Positions 1-8,390 of a stretch of 36,558 nucleotides of DNA are shown piece by piece. Where the stretch lies: NCBI GenBank assembly GCA_025359505.1, contig JANYHH010000036.1:1-36558 (forward strand), read 5' to 3'. Made by a program: the position numbers and the translations under genes. Each line of letters begins with the position of its first letter. Positions within the stretch are counted from its first letter, which is position 1. Below the pieces are notes generated by a model, which worked only from the letters and a program-made list of their open reading frames with translations, was not told where the DNA came from and ran no database searches. This DNA is from Deinococcales bacterium. GTDB lineage: Bacteria > Deinococcota > Deinococci > Deinococcales > JAAFIG01.

Positions 1-227
1 GAGCCAGTGGTGCGGGACGGCTCAAAGCTCGAGTTTTTGGGGCGGCATCAGGGGCGCGTTGCAATGGGGCAACGGGTTTGGGCAGACGCTCCCGAGTCAT
101 AAGCGAAAGTGTAGCAGATTCGATTAGAAAAAAATCCGTGCGTTACAGCATCAAAATCTCGAGAAAATTGGGGACACCGTGAGTTTCGCGTCGTCAATTT
201 GCTCGGTGTGTATCGTATGACTCTAGA

Positions 228-281
228 TTGTTGACTACAGGTGCAATAAGTTATACAGTCGTTACATGAAACGATCGTTAC
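228..281 (+). promoter_or_regulatory. Candidate promoter and TetR operator
   Basis: A -35-like TTGTTG (228-233), or TTGACT (231-236), precedes a -10-like TATACA at 252-257, with spacing of 18 or 15. Just downstream lies the perfect 10-bp palindrome AACGATCGTT (270-279), flanked by a direct repeat of CGTTAC (260-265 and 276-281). It abuts the TetR start at 286. TetR proteins often repress themselves through such palindromes, so autoregulation is inferred. The leader would be very short and shows no clear Shine-Dalgarno sequence. I see no supportable gene in 1-285. Confidence 0.5.
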
Positions 282-285
282 ACCA

Positions 286-843
286 ATGAGCCGCCCCCCA
301 AACCCCGCCGCTCGAGCCGAACTGCTGCTGCGGGCCGCCGCTTGGGTGCTCGAGCATGGGCTGGCGGAATTGAACTTGCGTCCGCTGGCTGCTGGGCTGG
401 GCACGAGCGCCCGAATGTTGCTGTATCATTTCGGTTCAAAAGAGCAATTGATCGTCGAAATCCTCACCATCATCGCGGGGCAACAGCAGCATTTGCTCGC
501 CAGCGCCTCGCTCGAGTCCACCGACCCCGAGGTTCGGCTCGAGCAACTGTGGGCGCAACTGACCTCACCGCGCCTAATCCCGTTTTTGCGCTCGTTGTTT
601 GAAGTCGAGCTGCGGGCAATTGACGGCGACGGCTTGTACCGAGGGTTCGCTCGAGCCTCACTACAAGCGTGGCTCGAGTTGGTGCGCGGCAGTTTGGAGG
701 CAGAAGACATCGCCGCTGCTAACTTCGTTTTGTCCGCCTTCACGGGCTTGCTGATCGACCGATTCTCCACGGGCGAAGTCGAACGCACGGATGCGGCGTT
801 CGGCGCACTGAAAAACGCGCTACGAAAAGGAGGTCTGATTTGA
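286..843 (+). CDS. TetR/AcrR-family transcriptional regulator
   Basis: This 185-residue protein has the usual TetR length and layout. A helix-turn-helix lies at about residues 29-55, with the recognition-helix pattern LLYHFGSKEQL typical of the family. It is followed by an all-helical ligand-binding region of low conservation. The ATG at 286 sits directly after a palindromic candidate operator, so self-repression is likely. The next gene starts about 60 bp downstream with its own strong ribosome-binding site and encodes a small membrane protein, which is probably the regulated partner. The ligand cannot be read from the sequence. Family assignment is firm; target and effector are unknown. Confidence 0.9.
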   Translation: MSRPPNPAARAELLLRAAAWVLEHGLAELNLRPLAAGLGTSARMLLYHFGSKEQLIVEILTIIAGQQQHLLASASLESTDPEVRLEQLWAQLTSPRLIPFLRSLFEVELRAIDGDGLYRGFARASLQAWLELVRGSLEAEDIAAANFVLSAFTGLLIDRFSTGEVERTDAAFGALKNALRKGGLI

Positions 844-904
844 ATACTGGTGAATGATTCGCAGCAGTCCATCTCGAGTCCACGCATTTCACAGGAGGTT
901 TGTT

Positions 905-1321
905 ATGACCAGCACTCCAAACTCAAGCGGCTTTGCCAGTTCCTCACCGTCCACGCTGCGGCTCCCGTGGCTGATCGCTCTCGGAGTTGCCTTCTGGTTT
1001 TTAGCGGCGATGATGGTTCGTTTTATCGGCCCGTTCGTCTTTATCGAAGGCAGCGTCACACTTGTCCTGACCTTCGCGCTGACCATTCCGATGGCTTGGG
1101 CGTTTTTCTGGCTTGGAAAAACACTGAGTGGCGCTCGAGGAACGGATGTGCTCCCCGCTGTGAGCATCCTGACGTTCGTCGCGCTGTGCTTGGACGGCGT
1201 TGCGTTGACGTGGTTCCGCGAACTGTACGGCCCGACTTACGCTTACGGCGGGCCGTGGATCATGTGGGGCGCTGGGCTGATCCTGATGGTCGCATTGCTG
1301 CACACCCAACGCCGCGCTTGA
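905..1321 (+). CDS. Small four-TM membrane protein (DUF5367-like)
   Basis: The start is ATG 905, because AGGAGG lies at 893-898; an in-frame upstream ATG at 854 has no such site. The 138-residue product has four hydrophobic segments at about 21-40, 48-70, 82-103 and 114-132, with short loops and a basic C-terminus. The layout, including a Tyr/Trp-rich segment before the last helix, resembles DUF5367 membrane proteins, whose function is unknown; this is recalled similarity, not a search result. It follows a TetR regulator on the same strand, so the two probably form a regulated unit. No catalytic residues are evident. Presence of a real gene is strong; the family name is moderate. Confidence 0.75.
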   Translation: MTSTPNSSGFASSSPSTLRLPWLIALGVAFWFLAAMMVRFIGPFVFIEGSVTLVLTFALTIPMAWAFFWLGKTLSGARGTDVLPAVSILTFVALCLDGVALTWFRELYGPTYAYGGPWIMWGAGLILMVALLHTQRRA

Positions 1322-1381
1322 GAACACGTCTGGCTCGAGCCGCTTCAATCGGACGCATCCCAAAGACTCGAGGCTCGAGTT

Positions 1382-2683
1382 TCAACGCTTGACGACAATC
1401 CGCTCGAGTTCAGACCAGTTGGCAACCGCTCCGTCCACGTCATCGCGGTGGCGCACCAGATATTCCTGCACCCGCGCCATGCTGAGCGCCCCGTCCTCGA
1501 TCCGCGCTGCCAAGCAGCTCGAGGTGTTGGGCGCGATCTGCGGGTAGAAGCGCTCGAGCATCCGCGCCACTTGATCGCGGGTCGCGTTGCCGATGAACTG
1601 ATGGACATCACAGCGTCCCGGACGGATCAGCGCGGGATCGAGGCGTTCCAAGTGATTGGTGGTCATGAAGACCATTCGCCCCTGCTGCGCGGTCACGCCG
1701 TCCAAGGCGTTCAGCAAACCATTGAAGCTCAGCTTGGAATCGTTGCCGCTGCTGCGCTCGCGCCCGCTGAAAACCGCATCGACATCCTCGAGCAGCACCA
1801 AACTGCCCTCGGGCGCTTCGCTCAATAAGTTGGTCACGGCTTCATCAGTCAGCGCGAGGCTGCTCAAATTCAGCACGCAGACGCTGCGCCCGAGCGCACC
1901 CGCCAGCGCGGTCATCAGGCTGCTCTTGCCGTTGCCGGGCGGGCCGTGCAGCAAGTACCCGCGCCGCCACGGAATGCCCATGTCGCCGTACCAGTCTTCA
2001 CTGTCCAAGAATTTACGGGCGTCACCCAGCATCGTTTCAAACAAGCCGCTCGAGTACACCAGACTCTCCGGCGCTCGAGGTTTGACGCGGCTGGAGACCG
2101 TCCACTCGTTCCAGCGCGGCGTGTGAATCTCAATTTTCGGCTCGGTCGGGTTACGCACCGTGCGGTACGCGGCCGCGATCAATTGCGCGAACGCGGTGCG
2201 ATTGGTGAATACCGTGCGGATTTTCAGCGTTTCATGAAAACCGATCAGCGTGCCATTGCCCTGCATCCGCTCTCGAGACGCACTGAACCAAAACAGGCGC
2301 TGCTCGAAGCGCAGGTAGAACGTGCCGTCAATCGCGCTCAGCAAGGCTTTCGGCGCGTCGTCGTCGCTTGAAACCTTGAAGCCACCCTCGAGATCATGGC
2401 GGGTCTTCAGTGCCAAATCGCGCATCTTGCCGCTGACGTGCTGCTTGGAGAGCCAAAGCTGAAACCACTCGTAACTGGCGTCCTTGCTGTCGACTTCCAT
2501 CGTGACGATCAGGCGCTCGTAGCACCAGTTGTACGCGGCTCGAGGCAGGTTTCGCAGGTACGCGACCGCGCCGCCAATCACCATCAGCAGCAAGCCGCCC
2601 TGCGCGAATTGATTGGCTGCCCAGAGTTTGTTTAATTCCAGCATCACTGCGTGCGGCGTAAATTGTCCAGTTAAAAAGTCCAT
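1382..2683 (-). CDS. BCS1-like AAA ATPase
   Basis: The 433-residue protein has one N-terminal membrane segment (about 28-43), a BCS1-N-like middle region and a C-terminal AAA module. Visible motifs are Walker A GPPGNGKS (247-254), Walker B LVLLEDVD (295-302), sensor TTN (341-343) and an arginine-finger region DPALIRPGR (349-357). This order matches mitochondrial Bcs1, which translocates the folded Rieske protein. Bacterial relatives are widespread and mostly uncharacterised, so a membrane-tethered remodelling or translocation role is inference. The upstream flank has no strong ribosome-binding site. A small ORF overlaps its start by 13 bp and may be its operon partner. No Rieske or bc1 gene is in view. 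Confidence 0.87.
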   Translation of the reverse strand: MDFLTGQFTPHAVMLELNKLWAANQFAQGGLLLMVIGGAVAYLRNLPRAAYNWCYERLIVTMEVDSKDASYEWFQLWLSKQHVSGKMRDLALKTRHDLEGGFKVSSDDDAPKALLSAIDGTFYLRFEQRLFWFSASRERMQGNGTLIGFHETLKIRTVFTNRTAFAQLIAAAYRTVRNPTEPKIEIHTPRWNEWTVSSRVKPRAPESLVYSSGLFETMLGDARKFLDSEDWYGDMGIPWRRGYLLHGPPGNGKSSLMTALAGALGRSVCVLNLSSLALTDEAVTNLLSEAPEGSLVLLEDVDAVFSGRERSSGNDSKLSFNGLLNALDGVTAQQGRMVFMTTNHLERLDPALIRPGRCDVHQFIGNATRDQVARMLERFYPQIAPNTSSCLAARIEDGALSMARVQEYLVRHRDDVDGAVANWSELERIVVKR

Positions 2684-2808
2684 GTCAAGTCCAGCTCGAG
2701 CGATTGTTCCGCCTCGAGATACGCGGGTGAGGAGTTGTCTGGTGCGACGCCGATTGCGACCGCAGTACCATTCGCCTCGAGCTTAATGGGTAGCTCGGCG
2801 CTTGCCAT
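2671..2808 (-). CDS. Possible small protein (45 aa) upstream of the BCS1-like gene
   Basis: This short reading frame begins at the ATG ending at 2808, and its stop overlaps the BCS1-like start by 13 bp. The translation starts MASAELPIKL and ends LELDLTWTF, with an even mix of residues unlike the Arg/Ser-rich antisense noise seen elsewhere. The overlap suggests translational coupling. No family is recognised and no clear ribosome-binding site is visible. It could equally be leader sequence of the ATPase mRNA. Confidence 0.27.
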   Translation of the reverse strand: MASAELPIKLEANGTAVAIGVAPDNSSPAYLEAEQSLELDLTWTF

Positions 2809-2904
2809 GCGGCTAATGACGTAGGCATACTGCTCAGCCGTCCGAGCGCCAAATCGTCTCGAGCCTGACCGTCCAAGCGCCGTGGCTCGAGTAGGGTAAG
2901 GGTT

Positions 2905-3858
2905 GTGTTCAAGTTCAAACGAAAAATTCCGGTCACGGTCGTCGGCGGTTTCCTCGGCGCGGGCAAAACCACATTGGTCAATCACCTGATTAAAAATGGC
3001 GGCAAGCGCTTCGGGGTGATCGTCAACGAGTTCGGGGACATCAACGTCGACGGCGCACTGATCGAGAACATGGACGACGATGGCGTGACCGAGTTTAGCA
3101 ACGGCTGTCTATGCTGCGCGGGGCGCGATGATCTGGCGGAAGCGCTGTTCAAACTCGCCATGCGTAAAAACCCGCCCGAGCATCTGCTGGTGGAACTCAG
3201 CGGCTTAGCCGACCCCGTGCCAGTCGCGCAGACCGTGCTCGACCCACAACTGAGAGCGTTTTTTGATTTGGACGGCATCATCGGCGTGGTGGACGCCCGC
3301 AACTTGGAGCGCACCTTGCAAGAAGTCCCCGAGGGCGCGGTGCAAATCGCCTACGCCAGCAGCGTGGTGCTGAATAAAACCGATCTGGCGAACCCAGCTC
3401 AACTCGAGGTTTGCCGCGATTTGATCGCCCGCCTCAACCCACTGGCAACTGTGACCGAGAGCATCAACGCCGATGTGCTGCCGAGCGTATTGCTCGAGCA
3501 GGGCGCGTTTGAGAGCGACTGGAAGCCGCAGGGTCACGAGCACCGCCACGCGGCAGATGTCAAGACGTTCACACTGCATCAGGACAATGAGTTGGACGCG
3601 ATGGCGTGGAACGGCTTCATGGAAGAACTGATCCTGTCAAAACCCGGCAGCGTGTTTCGCGCCAAGGGTTTCTTGGCGTTCCGGCAGATTCCCGACGAGA
3701 TCGTCTTCCAAGCCGTGCGCGAAATCGTCAAAGTCACCAAGGGCGAGCAGCGCCACGACGGGCGCAGCAATCTCGTCGTGATCGGGCGGGGCTTAAATGA
3801 ACTCGAGTACCGCGAGGCGTTTGCGAAGCTGCACTTGCCGATCAACCCGAAATTCTAA
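2905..3858 (+). CDS. CobW/COG0523-family G3E GTPase (metallochaperone)
   Basis: The 317-residue protein uses GTG at 2905, behind a purine-rich stretch. The G3E GTPase signature is complete: Walker A GFLGAGKT (15-22), NEFGDI (41-46), the metal-binding CLCC (68-71), ELSGLADP (97-104) and NKTD (157-160). A CobW C-terminal domain follows. COG0523 proteins insert or deliver metals, commonly Zn, Co or Fe, to client enzymes in the cytoplasm. The client cannot be inferred, because neither cobalamin genes nor a Zur-type regulator is adjacent. The gene fits the metal-handling theme of the wider window. It is monocistronic as far as can be seen, with palindromic repeats immediately downstream. Confidence 0.92.
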   Translation: MFKFKRKIPVTVVGGFLGAGKTTLVNHLIKNGGKRFGVIVNEFGDINVDGALIENMDDDGVTEFSNGCLCCAGRDDLAEALFKLAMRKNPPEHLLVELSGLADPVPVAQTVLDPQLRAFFDLDGIIGVVDARNLERTLQEVPEGAVQIAYASSVVLNKTDLANPAQLEVCRDLIARLNPLATVTESINADVLPSVLLEQGAFESDWKPQGHEHRHAADVKTFTLHQDNELDAMAWNGFMEELILSKPGSVFRAKGFLAFRQIPDEIVFQAVREIVKVTKGEQRHDGRSNLVVIGRGLNELEYREAFAKLHLPINPKF

Positions 3859-3903
3859 GCAGTCTCGAGGCTCGAGATGTGCGCTAAGCCTCGAGCCGTT
3901 TCG

Positions 3904-4029
3904 CCTCTCCCTGCGGGAGAGGCCGCCGAAGGCGGGTGAGGGGGGCGAAGCGCAGCGAGTTGCCTTTGACCTTGAACGTCAACGTCAAAAGCCCCCTCTC
4001 CCCAGCCCTCTCCCGCACGCGGGAGAGGG
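3904..4029. repeat. Paired REP-like palindromic intergenic repeat
   Basis: Two hairpins, CCTCTCCC/GGGAGAGG (3904-3922, 3-nt loop) and an 11-bp stem CCCTCTCCCGC with 2-nt loop (4006-4029), lie in inverted arrangement. Further complementary G-rich and C-rich tracts lie between them (about 3933-3946 against 3991-4003). The arrangement resembles a BIME-like pair of REP units in the 253-bp gap between the CobW and BatA-like genes. It could act as a terminator or mRNA stabiliser for the CobW transcript. Confidence 0.6.
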
Positions 4030-4111
4030 AGCCAAGCAACGGCCACCCTCGAGCCTCGAGTTGCAGCGCACCATTGCTGTCACGCTTATTGGCTAGTCTG
4101 TAGAACAGATC

Positions 4112-5788
4112 ATGTTGTCTTTCGTCGCGCCGTGGTTCTTACTGGGTTTGCTGCTGATTCCAGCGGTGATCGCGCTGCATTTCATTCGTCGGGCGCGGCG
4201 GGTGCGTCAGGTCAGCGCGTTGTGGTTGTGGGGCGCGTCTGAAGCGCCGAGTCAGCGGGCGCGGTTCAATCCGAATCTGTTGCTGCTGCTGCAAATCCTG
4301 ACGGTTTTGTTCGCTTCACTTGGCGCGGCCGGGCCGCTGTTGCAAAGCGGCGGGCGCGAGGTCGCGGTCATCATCGACTCGAGCGCGGCGATGAGTGCGA
4401 CTGATGTCGCCCCGTCAAGATTTGCAGCAGCTAAGCTCGAGGTGGGCAATCTGATGCGCGGCGCGGGTCGCGTTGTGCTGGTCAGAGCCGGACTGAGCGC
4501 CAAGCTGGTCAGTGCGACTTCGAGCGACGCGGCACTGCGCGGACTCGAGGGTCTGGTGGCAGCCGACAGCCGCAGCGATTTATCAGGGGCGCTGGCGCTG
4601 GTGCGGAGCGTCGCGCCGAACGCCGAGCTTCACCTCTGGACAGCCCTCGAGCCGCCGATTGGCTTCGTCGGCACGCTGCACCGCGTGTTGGGAACAGGGG
4701 AGAACATCGGTATCACCGCCTTCGCACTGCGCGGCAAACAGGTCTTCGCGGCTTTGGAGTCGAATCTGGCCGCGCCGAAAACCGTGACACTGACGCTCGA
4801 GCGCGACGGCAAGCGCTTGCTGTCTCAGGCGCTGCGCGTCCCCGGTGGCTCGAGGGCGATCTGGACGCCTCAACTGATCCTCGAGCCGGGCGCGTACCGT
4901 TTGAGCATCGCCAGTCAAGACGCGCTGGCGCTGGACAACGAAGCCTACGCGGTGGTCTCGAGCGTGCGGGTACTGGTATCGCCCGCGCAGGACGATGTGC
5001 TCAAAGCGGTCGTCAGCGTGCCCGGCGTGCGAGCGGTCGTGCAGGGCGTGCCACCGAGCACCAGCGCTGGTTACGACGTGGTGATATTGACCGGGGCGCA
5101 ACCCAAGACGCTACCGCCCGGTCAGTACGTGATTTTCGCGCCGCTGCCGACGGAGCGCGAGGCGAAAACCCTCGCGCCCGCAACTCGAGTCACGCGCAGC
5201 GACGCGACCGACGGGCTGTTGCGCTTTGCGAGTCTCGAGGGGGTGCGCGTGCGACTCTCGAGTTTATCGCCGCCAGAGATTCCCGATGGGTCGTGGCGCG
5301 GCATTGCTTTTGCGGGCGCGAAGCCGTTCGTCTGGCGCGGCGACGGGCCCGGTGTGCGGGCGGTCTACTTGGCCGCGCATCCGCTGGAAAGCGACCTGCG
5401 CCGCCTGCCCGCGTTTCCGGTGCTGATGTTCAATATCTTGCAGGAGTTCGCCGCGCCCGTGGCGCTCTCACTCGGCGCTGGGCTGCCCGCTGGAGAGGTC
5501 GTGTTGAACGGTAAGCAAACCAGCGGCATCCGCCAGGCCTTGCTGCCCGGCGTCTACGAGATCGGTCGGCAGCGCTTCACCGCTAACCTATCCTCGAGCC
5601 AGATCACGCGGCTCAACACCGGCGCGAGCGGCACGGCGCAACTCGGTGCGGCGCTGCAAACCAGCCGCTCGAGCGCGATTTCAACTGGCTCGAGCAGCGC
5701 GGTCTGGCTACTGGCACTGGCGTTGTTGGCGTTGCTCTTGGAGGCGACCTTGCGCGGCGAGTTCAAGCTGATGCGGAGGGCACTATGA
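4112..5788 (+). CDS. BatA-type membrane protein with degenerate VWA domain
   Basis: The 558-residue protein begins with two membrane helices (about 4-23 and 56-78) separated by a basic loop, the layout of the BatA/aerotolerance-regulator N-terminal domain. A von Willebrand A-like domain starts near residue 83. Its MIDAS is degenerate: D-S-S-A-A at 89-93 where D-x-S-x-S is expected, so metal-dependent ligand binding is doubtful. A final helix lies at about 530-546. Its stop overlaps the next gene by ATGA (5785-5788), so the two VWA proteins are co-translated and probably act together in the membrane. Usual partners of this family (MoxR ATPase, DUF58) are not adjacent. The function is unknown. 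Confidence 0.8.
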   Translation: MLSFVAPWFLLGLLLIPAVIALHFIRRARRVRQVSALWLWGASEAPSQRARFNPNLLLLLQILTVLFASLGAAGPLLQSGGREVAVIIDSSAAMSATDVAPSRFAAAKLEVGNLMRGAGRVVLVRAGLSAKLVSATSSDAALRGLEGLVAADSRSDLSGALALVRSVAPNAELHLWTALEPPIGFVGTLHRVLGTGENIGITAFALRGKQVFAALESNLAAPKTVTLTLERDGKRLLSQALRVPGGSRAIWTPQLILEPGAYRLSIASQDALALDNEAYAVVSSVRVLVSPAQDDVLKAVVSVPGVRAVVQGVPPSTSAGYDVVILTGAQPKTLPPGQYVIFAPLPTEREAKTLAPATRVTRSDATDGLLRFASLEGVRVRLSSLSPPEIPDGSWRGIAFAGAKPFVWRGDGPGVRAVYLAAHPLESDLRRLPAFPVLMFNILQEFAAPVALSLGAGLPAGEVVLNGKQTSGIRQALLPGVYEIGRQRFTANLSSSQITRLNTGASGTAQLGAALQTSRSSAISTGSSSAVWLLALALLALLLEATLRGEFKLMRRAL

Positions 5789-8133
5789 GCTTGACCTTTG
5801 AGCTGCCGATCATCGCGTGGCTGGCGCTGGCGGGATTGCTCATTGCGCTCGTGATCTCGAGGGGGCGGCTGCTGAACAGCGTCACCAAAGCGCTGCGCGT
5901 CGCTGGCTTGCTGCTGCTGGCGCTGGCTGCTGCCAGTCCAAACCTGACCACCACCCGCCCCGGTACGGTGCTGCTCGAGGATGTCAGCGATTCCGCCTCG
6001 AGCGCGAGTGATCTGGGCAAGTTATCGCTCAAATTGCGCCTGCCCTTCGCGGGCTTGACCGGCGCGAGCGGCACGGATCGCTCAGCCCTCGAGCCGTCGG
6101 ACACCAACATCGCCGCCGCGCTGCAAATCGCCCGCGCTTACGACCCAGCCCGCGTGCTGCTGGTCAGTGACGGCAACGCCACCATCGGCGACGCGCTCGA
6201 GGCGCTGCCCGGCGTGCCCGTGGATGTCTACCGCGTGGGTACGCGCCAGAACTCGAGGGTCGCCGACCTGATCGCGCCGTCAAACCTCGCGGCGGGAGCG
6301 CGGGTGCGAGCGGTCGCGGTGCTCGAGTCCACACGATCCACGAAAGCCAGAGTTACGGCGACGCTGAACGGCAACGCCTTGTTCACCCAGCCGCTCGAGT
6401 TACCCGTTGGTCGCACCAGTTTACCGATTGAATTCACCGTGCCAGACAGCGCATTGCGACTCGAGGTCACGATGCGCGTCGATTTTGACCAGCCGACGCT
6501 GGACGATTCCAAGCTGCTGAGCTTGCAAATCACGAAAGACCGCGAGGCGCTGGTGATCGGCGATCCGGCCCTGTCAAAACTCCTCCGCACGCAGGGTTTC
6601 ACCGTGCGCGACGGCACGCCAGCCGACATCCGCGAACCGCTGAACTACAGCGCGGTCTTCCTGCGTCAGAGCGCGATCTCGTTCTCACGCGGGCAGCTCG
6701 AGTTACTGCGGCGTTTCGTCGAGGACGGCGGCGGCGTGATGATGACCGGCGGCCCTGATTCGTATGGGCTGGGCGGTTGGGCGCGTTCGCCTTTAGAGGC
6801 GGTCATGCCGGTGCAATCGGATTTGCGTACCCGCGTCGACGTGCCGCTGGTGGCGATGGTGGCGGTCGTCGACCGAAGCCTCAGCATGGCCGGCAGCGGC
6901 GGCGGGCCCGATCAAAAGCTCGGATTGGCGCTCGAGGGGGTCAGCAACGTGATCGAACTCGCGGGCGAGCGCGATTTTCTCGGCGTGGTGACGTTCAGCG
7001 ACTCGGTTAAATGGGTCTTCAAACCCACTCGCGCTTCTGAGAGCAACAAATTGCAGATGCTCCGCGCCCTAGACGCGGTGCAAGCCGAGGGCGGCACGAT
7101 CCTCGAGCCGGCGTTTAGACAAGCGATTCAGGCGCTGCGCGACTCGAGGGCATCCGTCAAGCACATTATTTTGCTGACCGACGGGCAGATCGCCGATGCG
7201 GACGGCAACGCCGCGCCGCCGGATTTCGCGGCTCTGGCTAGGGACGCCAAAAAAAGCGGCATCACGATCTCGAGCATCGGTGTCGGTGGCGACGCGGATT
7301 TCACGCGTTTGAAAGCGATTGCCCAAGCGGGCGGCGGGCGCTACTACGAAGCATTGCAAGTGGACACACTGCCGCGCATCTTCACGACCGAGGCGCTGAC
7401 CGCGACGAGGGCCTTGGTGCGAAATGAGGGTGTCACGCCGCAACTCGTCAAGCACCCGCTGGCGGGCAATCTCTCGAGCAGCCCACCGCGCCTGAGCGCC
7501 TACATCGCCACGACGCTGCGCTCGGACGCCGAGCCGATCCTGATCGGTGCTGACCGCGAGCCAATCCTCGCAGTCTCGAGGCGCGGCGTGGGGCGCACGG
7601 CCGCGCTGACCGCCGACCTCGGGCGCTCCGACGCCTTCACGCGCTGGCCGGAGTTGCCAAAGCTGATTGGCACGGTCGCTCGTTGGCTCGAGGCGCAGCA
7701 GACGCCGTACAGCCTGACGCTCAGCCCGGATGGGCGCAAAGCCGTGGTGGACGCCGTGACCAGCAACGCGTACCAGAACAACCTGCCGCTCGAGGTGACG
7801 GTCGCGGGGCAGCGCTTGAAGATGCTGCAAACCGCGCCGGGACGCTACGAAGCCGAACTGCCTGAGAATGCCACGGGTAGCGTCGCATTGCTGAACAGCG
7901 GATCGCTGATCGCCAGTGTTCGCCTCGCCCGCGACGCCCGAGAACTCGAGACGGTCGGCGGGCCAGAGTTGCTGCGCCGCATCGCAGCGCAAAGCGGCGG
8001 GCGCGTGCTGAGCACGCTCACAGGCTACGAACCCTCGAGCAGCGTCTCGAGCATCGGCATGGCGGGCTGGGTCGCGCTCATCGGGTTGCTGGTGCTGATC
8101 GCGGAATTGGTCTGGCGACGGTTCAGGGCGTGA
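5785..8133 (+). CDS. Membrane-anchored VWA protein with GATase-like domain
   Basis: The 782-residue protein has two N-terminal helices (about 5-24 and 33-50) and one near the C-terminus (762-776). In the middle is a class I glutamine-amidotransferase-like fold (about 290-345, with the glycine-rich MMTGGPDSYGLGGW), followed by a VWA domain with an intact MIDAS, D363-R-S365-L-S367. This architecture recurs in large uncharacterised bacterial VWA proteins paired with BatA-like partners, as here. The GATase-like part shows no obvious Cys nucleophile, so it is probably non-catalytic. The ATGA overlap with the upstream gene implies translational coupling. A protein-interaction or envelope-stress role is inference. 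Confidence 0.85.
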   Translation: MSLTFELPIIAWLALAGLLIALVISRGRLLNSVTKALRVAGLLLLALAAASPNLTTTRPGTVLLEDVSDSASSASDLGKLSLKLRLPFAGLTGASGTDRSALEPSDTNIAAALQIARAYDPARVLLVSDGNATIGDALEALPGVPVDVYRVGTRQNSRVADLIAPSNLAAGARVRAVAVLESTRSTKARVTATLNGNALFTQPLELPVGRTSLPIEFTVPDSALRLEVTMRVDFDQPTLDDSKLLSLQITKDREALVIGDPALSKLLRTQGFTVRDGTPADIREPLNYSAVFLRQSAISFSRGQLELLRRFVEDGGGVMMTGGPDSYGLGGWARSPLEAVMPVQSDLRTRVDVPLVAMVAVVDRSLSMAGSGGGPDQKLGLALEGVSNVIELAGERDFLGVVTFSDSVKWVFKPTRASESNKLQMLRALDAVQAEGGTILEPAFRQAIQALRDSRASVKHIILLTDGQIADADGNAAPPDFAALARDAKKSGITISSIGVGGDADFTRLKAIAQAGGGRYYEALQVDTLPRIFTTEALTATRALVRNEGVTPQLVKHPLAGNLSSSPPRLSAYIATTLRSDAEPILIGADREPILAVSRRGVGRTAALTADLGRSDAFTRWPELPKLIGTVARWLEAQQTPYSLTLSPDGRKAVVDAVTSNAYQNNLPLEVTVAGQRLKMLQTAPGRYEAELPENATGSVALLNSGSLIASVRLARDARELETVGGPELLRRIAAQSGGRVLSTLTGYEPSSSVSSIGMAGWVALIGLLVLIAELVWRRFRA

Positions 8134-8164
8134 GGCTCGAGGCAAGAAACCGCCGCGTTGCGTA

Positions 8165-8186
8165 GGGGTTTGCCACTGCAAACCCG
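8165..8186. repeat. Palindromic element, TTTGC type
   Basis: Stem GGGTTTGC/GCAAACCC (8166-8173 and 8178-8185) with loop CACT is flanked by CGTAGG on the left and GTGC on the right. It shares its flanks and loop with elements at 19148-19167 and 19187-19206. Confidence 0.65.
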
Positions 8187-8290
8187 TGCAAGTCAGCCCA
8201 TTGCTTGAGTGCGATCAGCTTTGCAGCGCGATTGCTCGAGCTGTCCTCTCGAGACTTGTCACGATTCTGGCGTGGGGCTGCGCGGTGGTA

Positions 8291-8316
8291 GAGGCGAGCG
8301 GCTGCTCGCCCCTACG
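8291..8316. repeat. Palindromic element, CGAGC type
   Basis: Stem GGCGAGC/GCTCGCC (8293-8299 and 8304-8310) with loop GGCT is followed by CCTACGG, the reverse complement of the CGTAGG flank seen in the other copies. It lies in the 257-bp convergent gap between the VWA protein and DUF1501, which otherwise holds only CTCGAG sites. Confidence 0.6.
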
Positions 8317-8390
8317 GTTGGGCGCTCACGCATCGAATGAACTTTCAGGCTCGAGCTGTGCTGGCAACCCTGTGCTTCAAGGCTCGAGGG

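Noticed and set aside
48-404. Minus-strand 118-aa frame at the left edge
   Set aside because: It overlaps the TetR gene antisense, is Ser/Arg/Thr-rich and matches no family; the promoter and operator occupy the same stretch.
850-1392. Plus-strand 180-aa frame overlapping the 4-TM gene
   Set aside because: Arg-rich out-of-frame shadow; the frame starting at 905 has a perfect ribosome-binding site and membrane helices.
7069-8181. Long 370-aa antisense frame under the VWA gene
   Set aside because: Composition (Arg/Gln/Asp/Ala-rich) is typical of antisense frames in GC-rich DNA; the plus-strand protein has clear domains.
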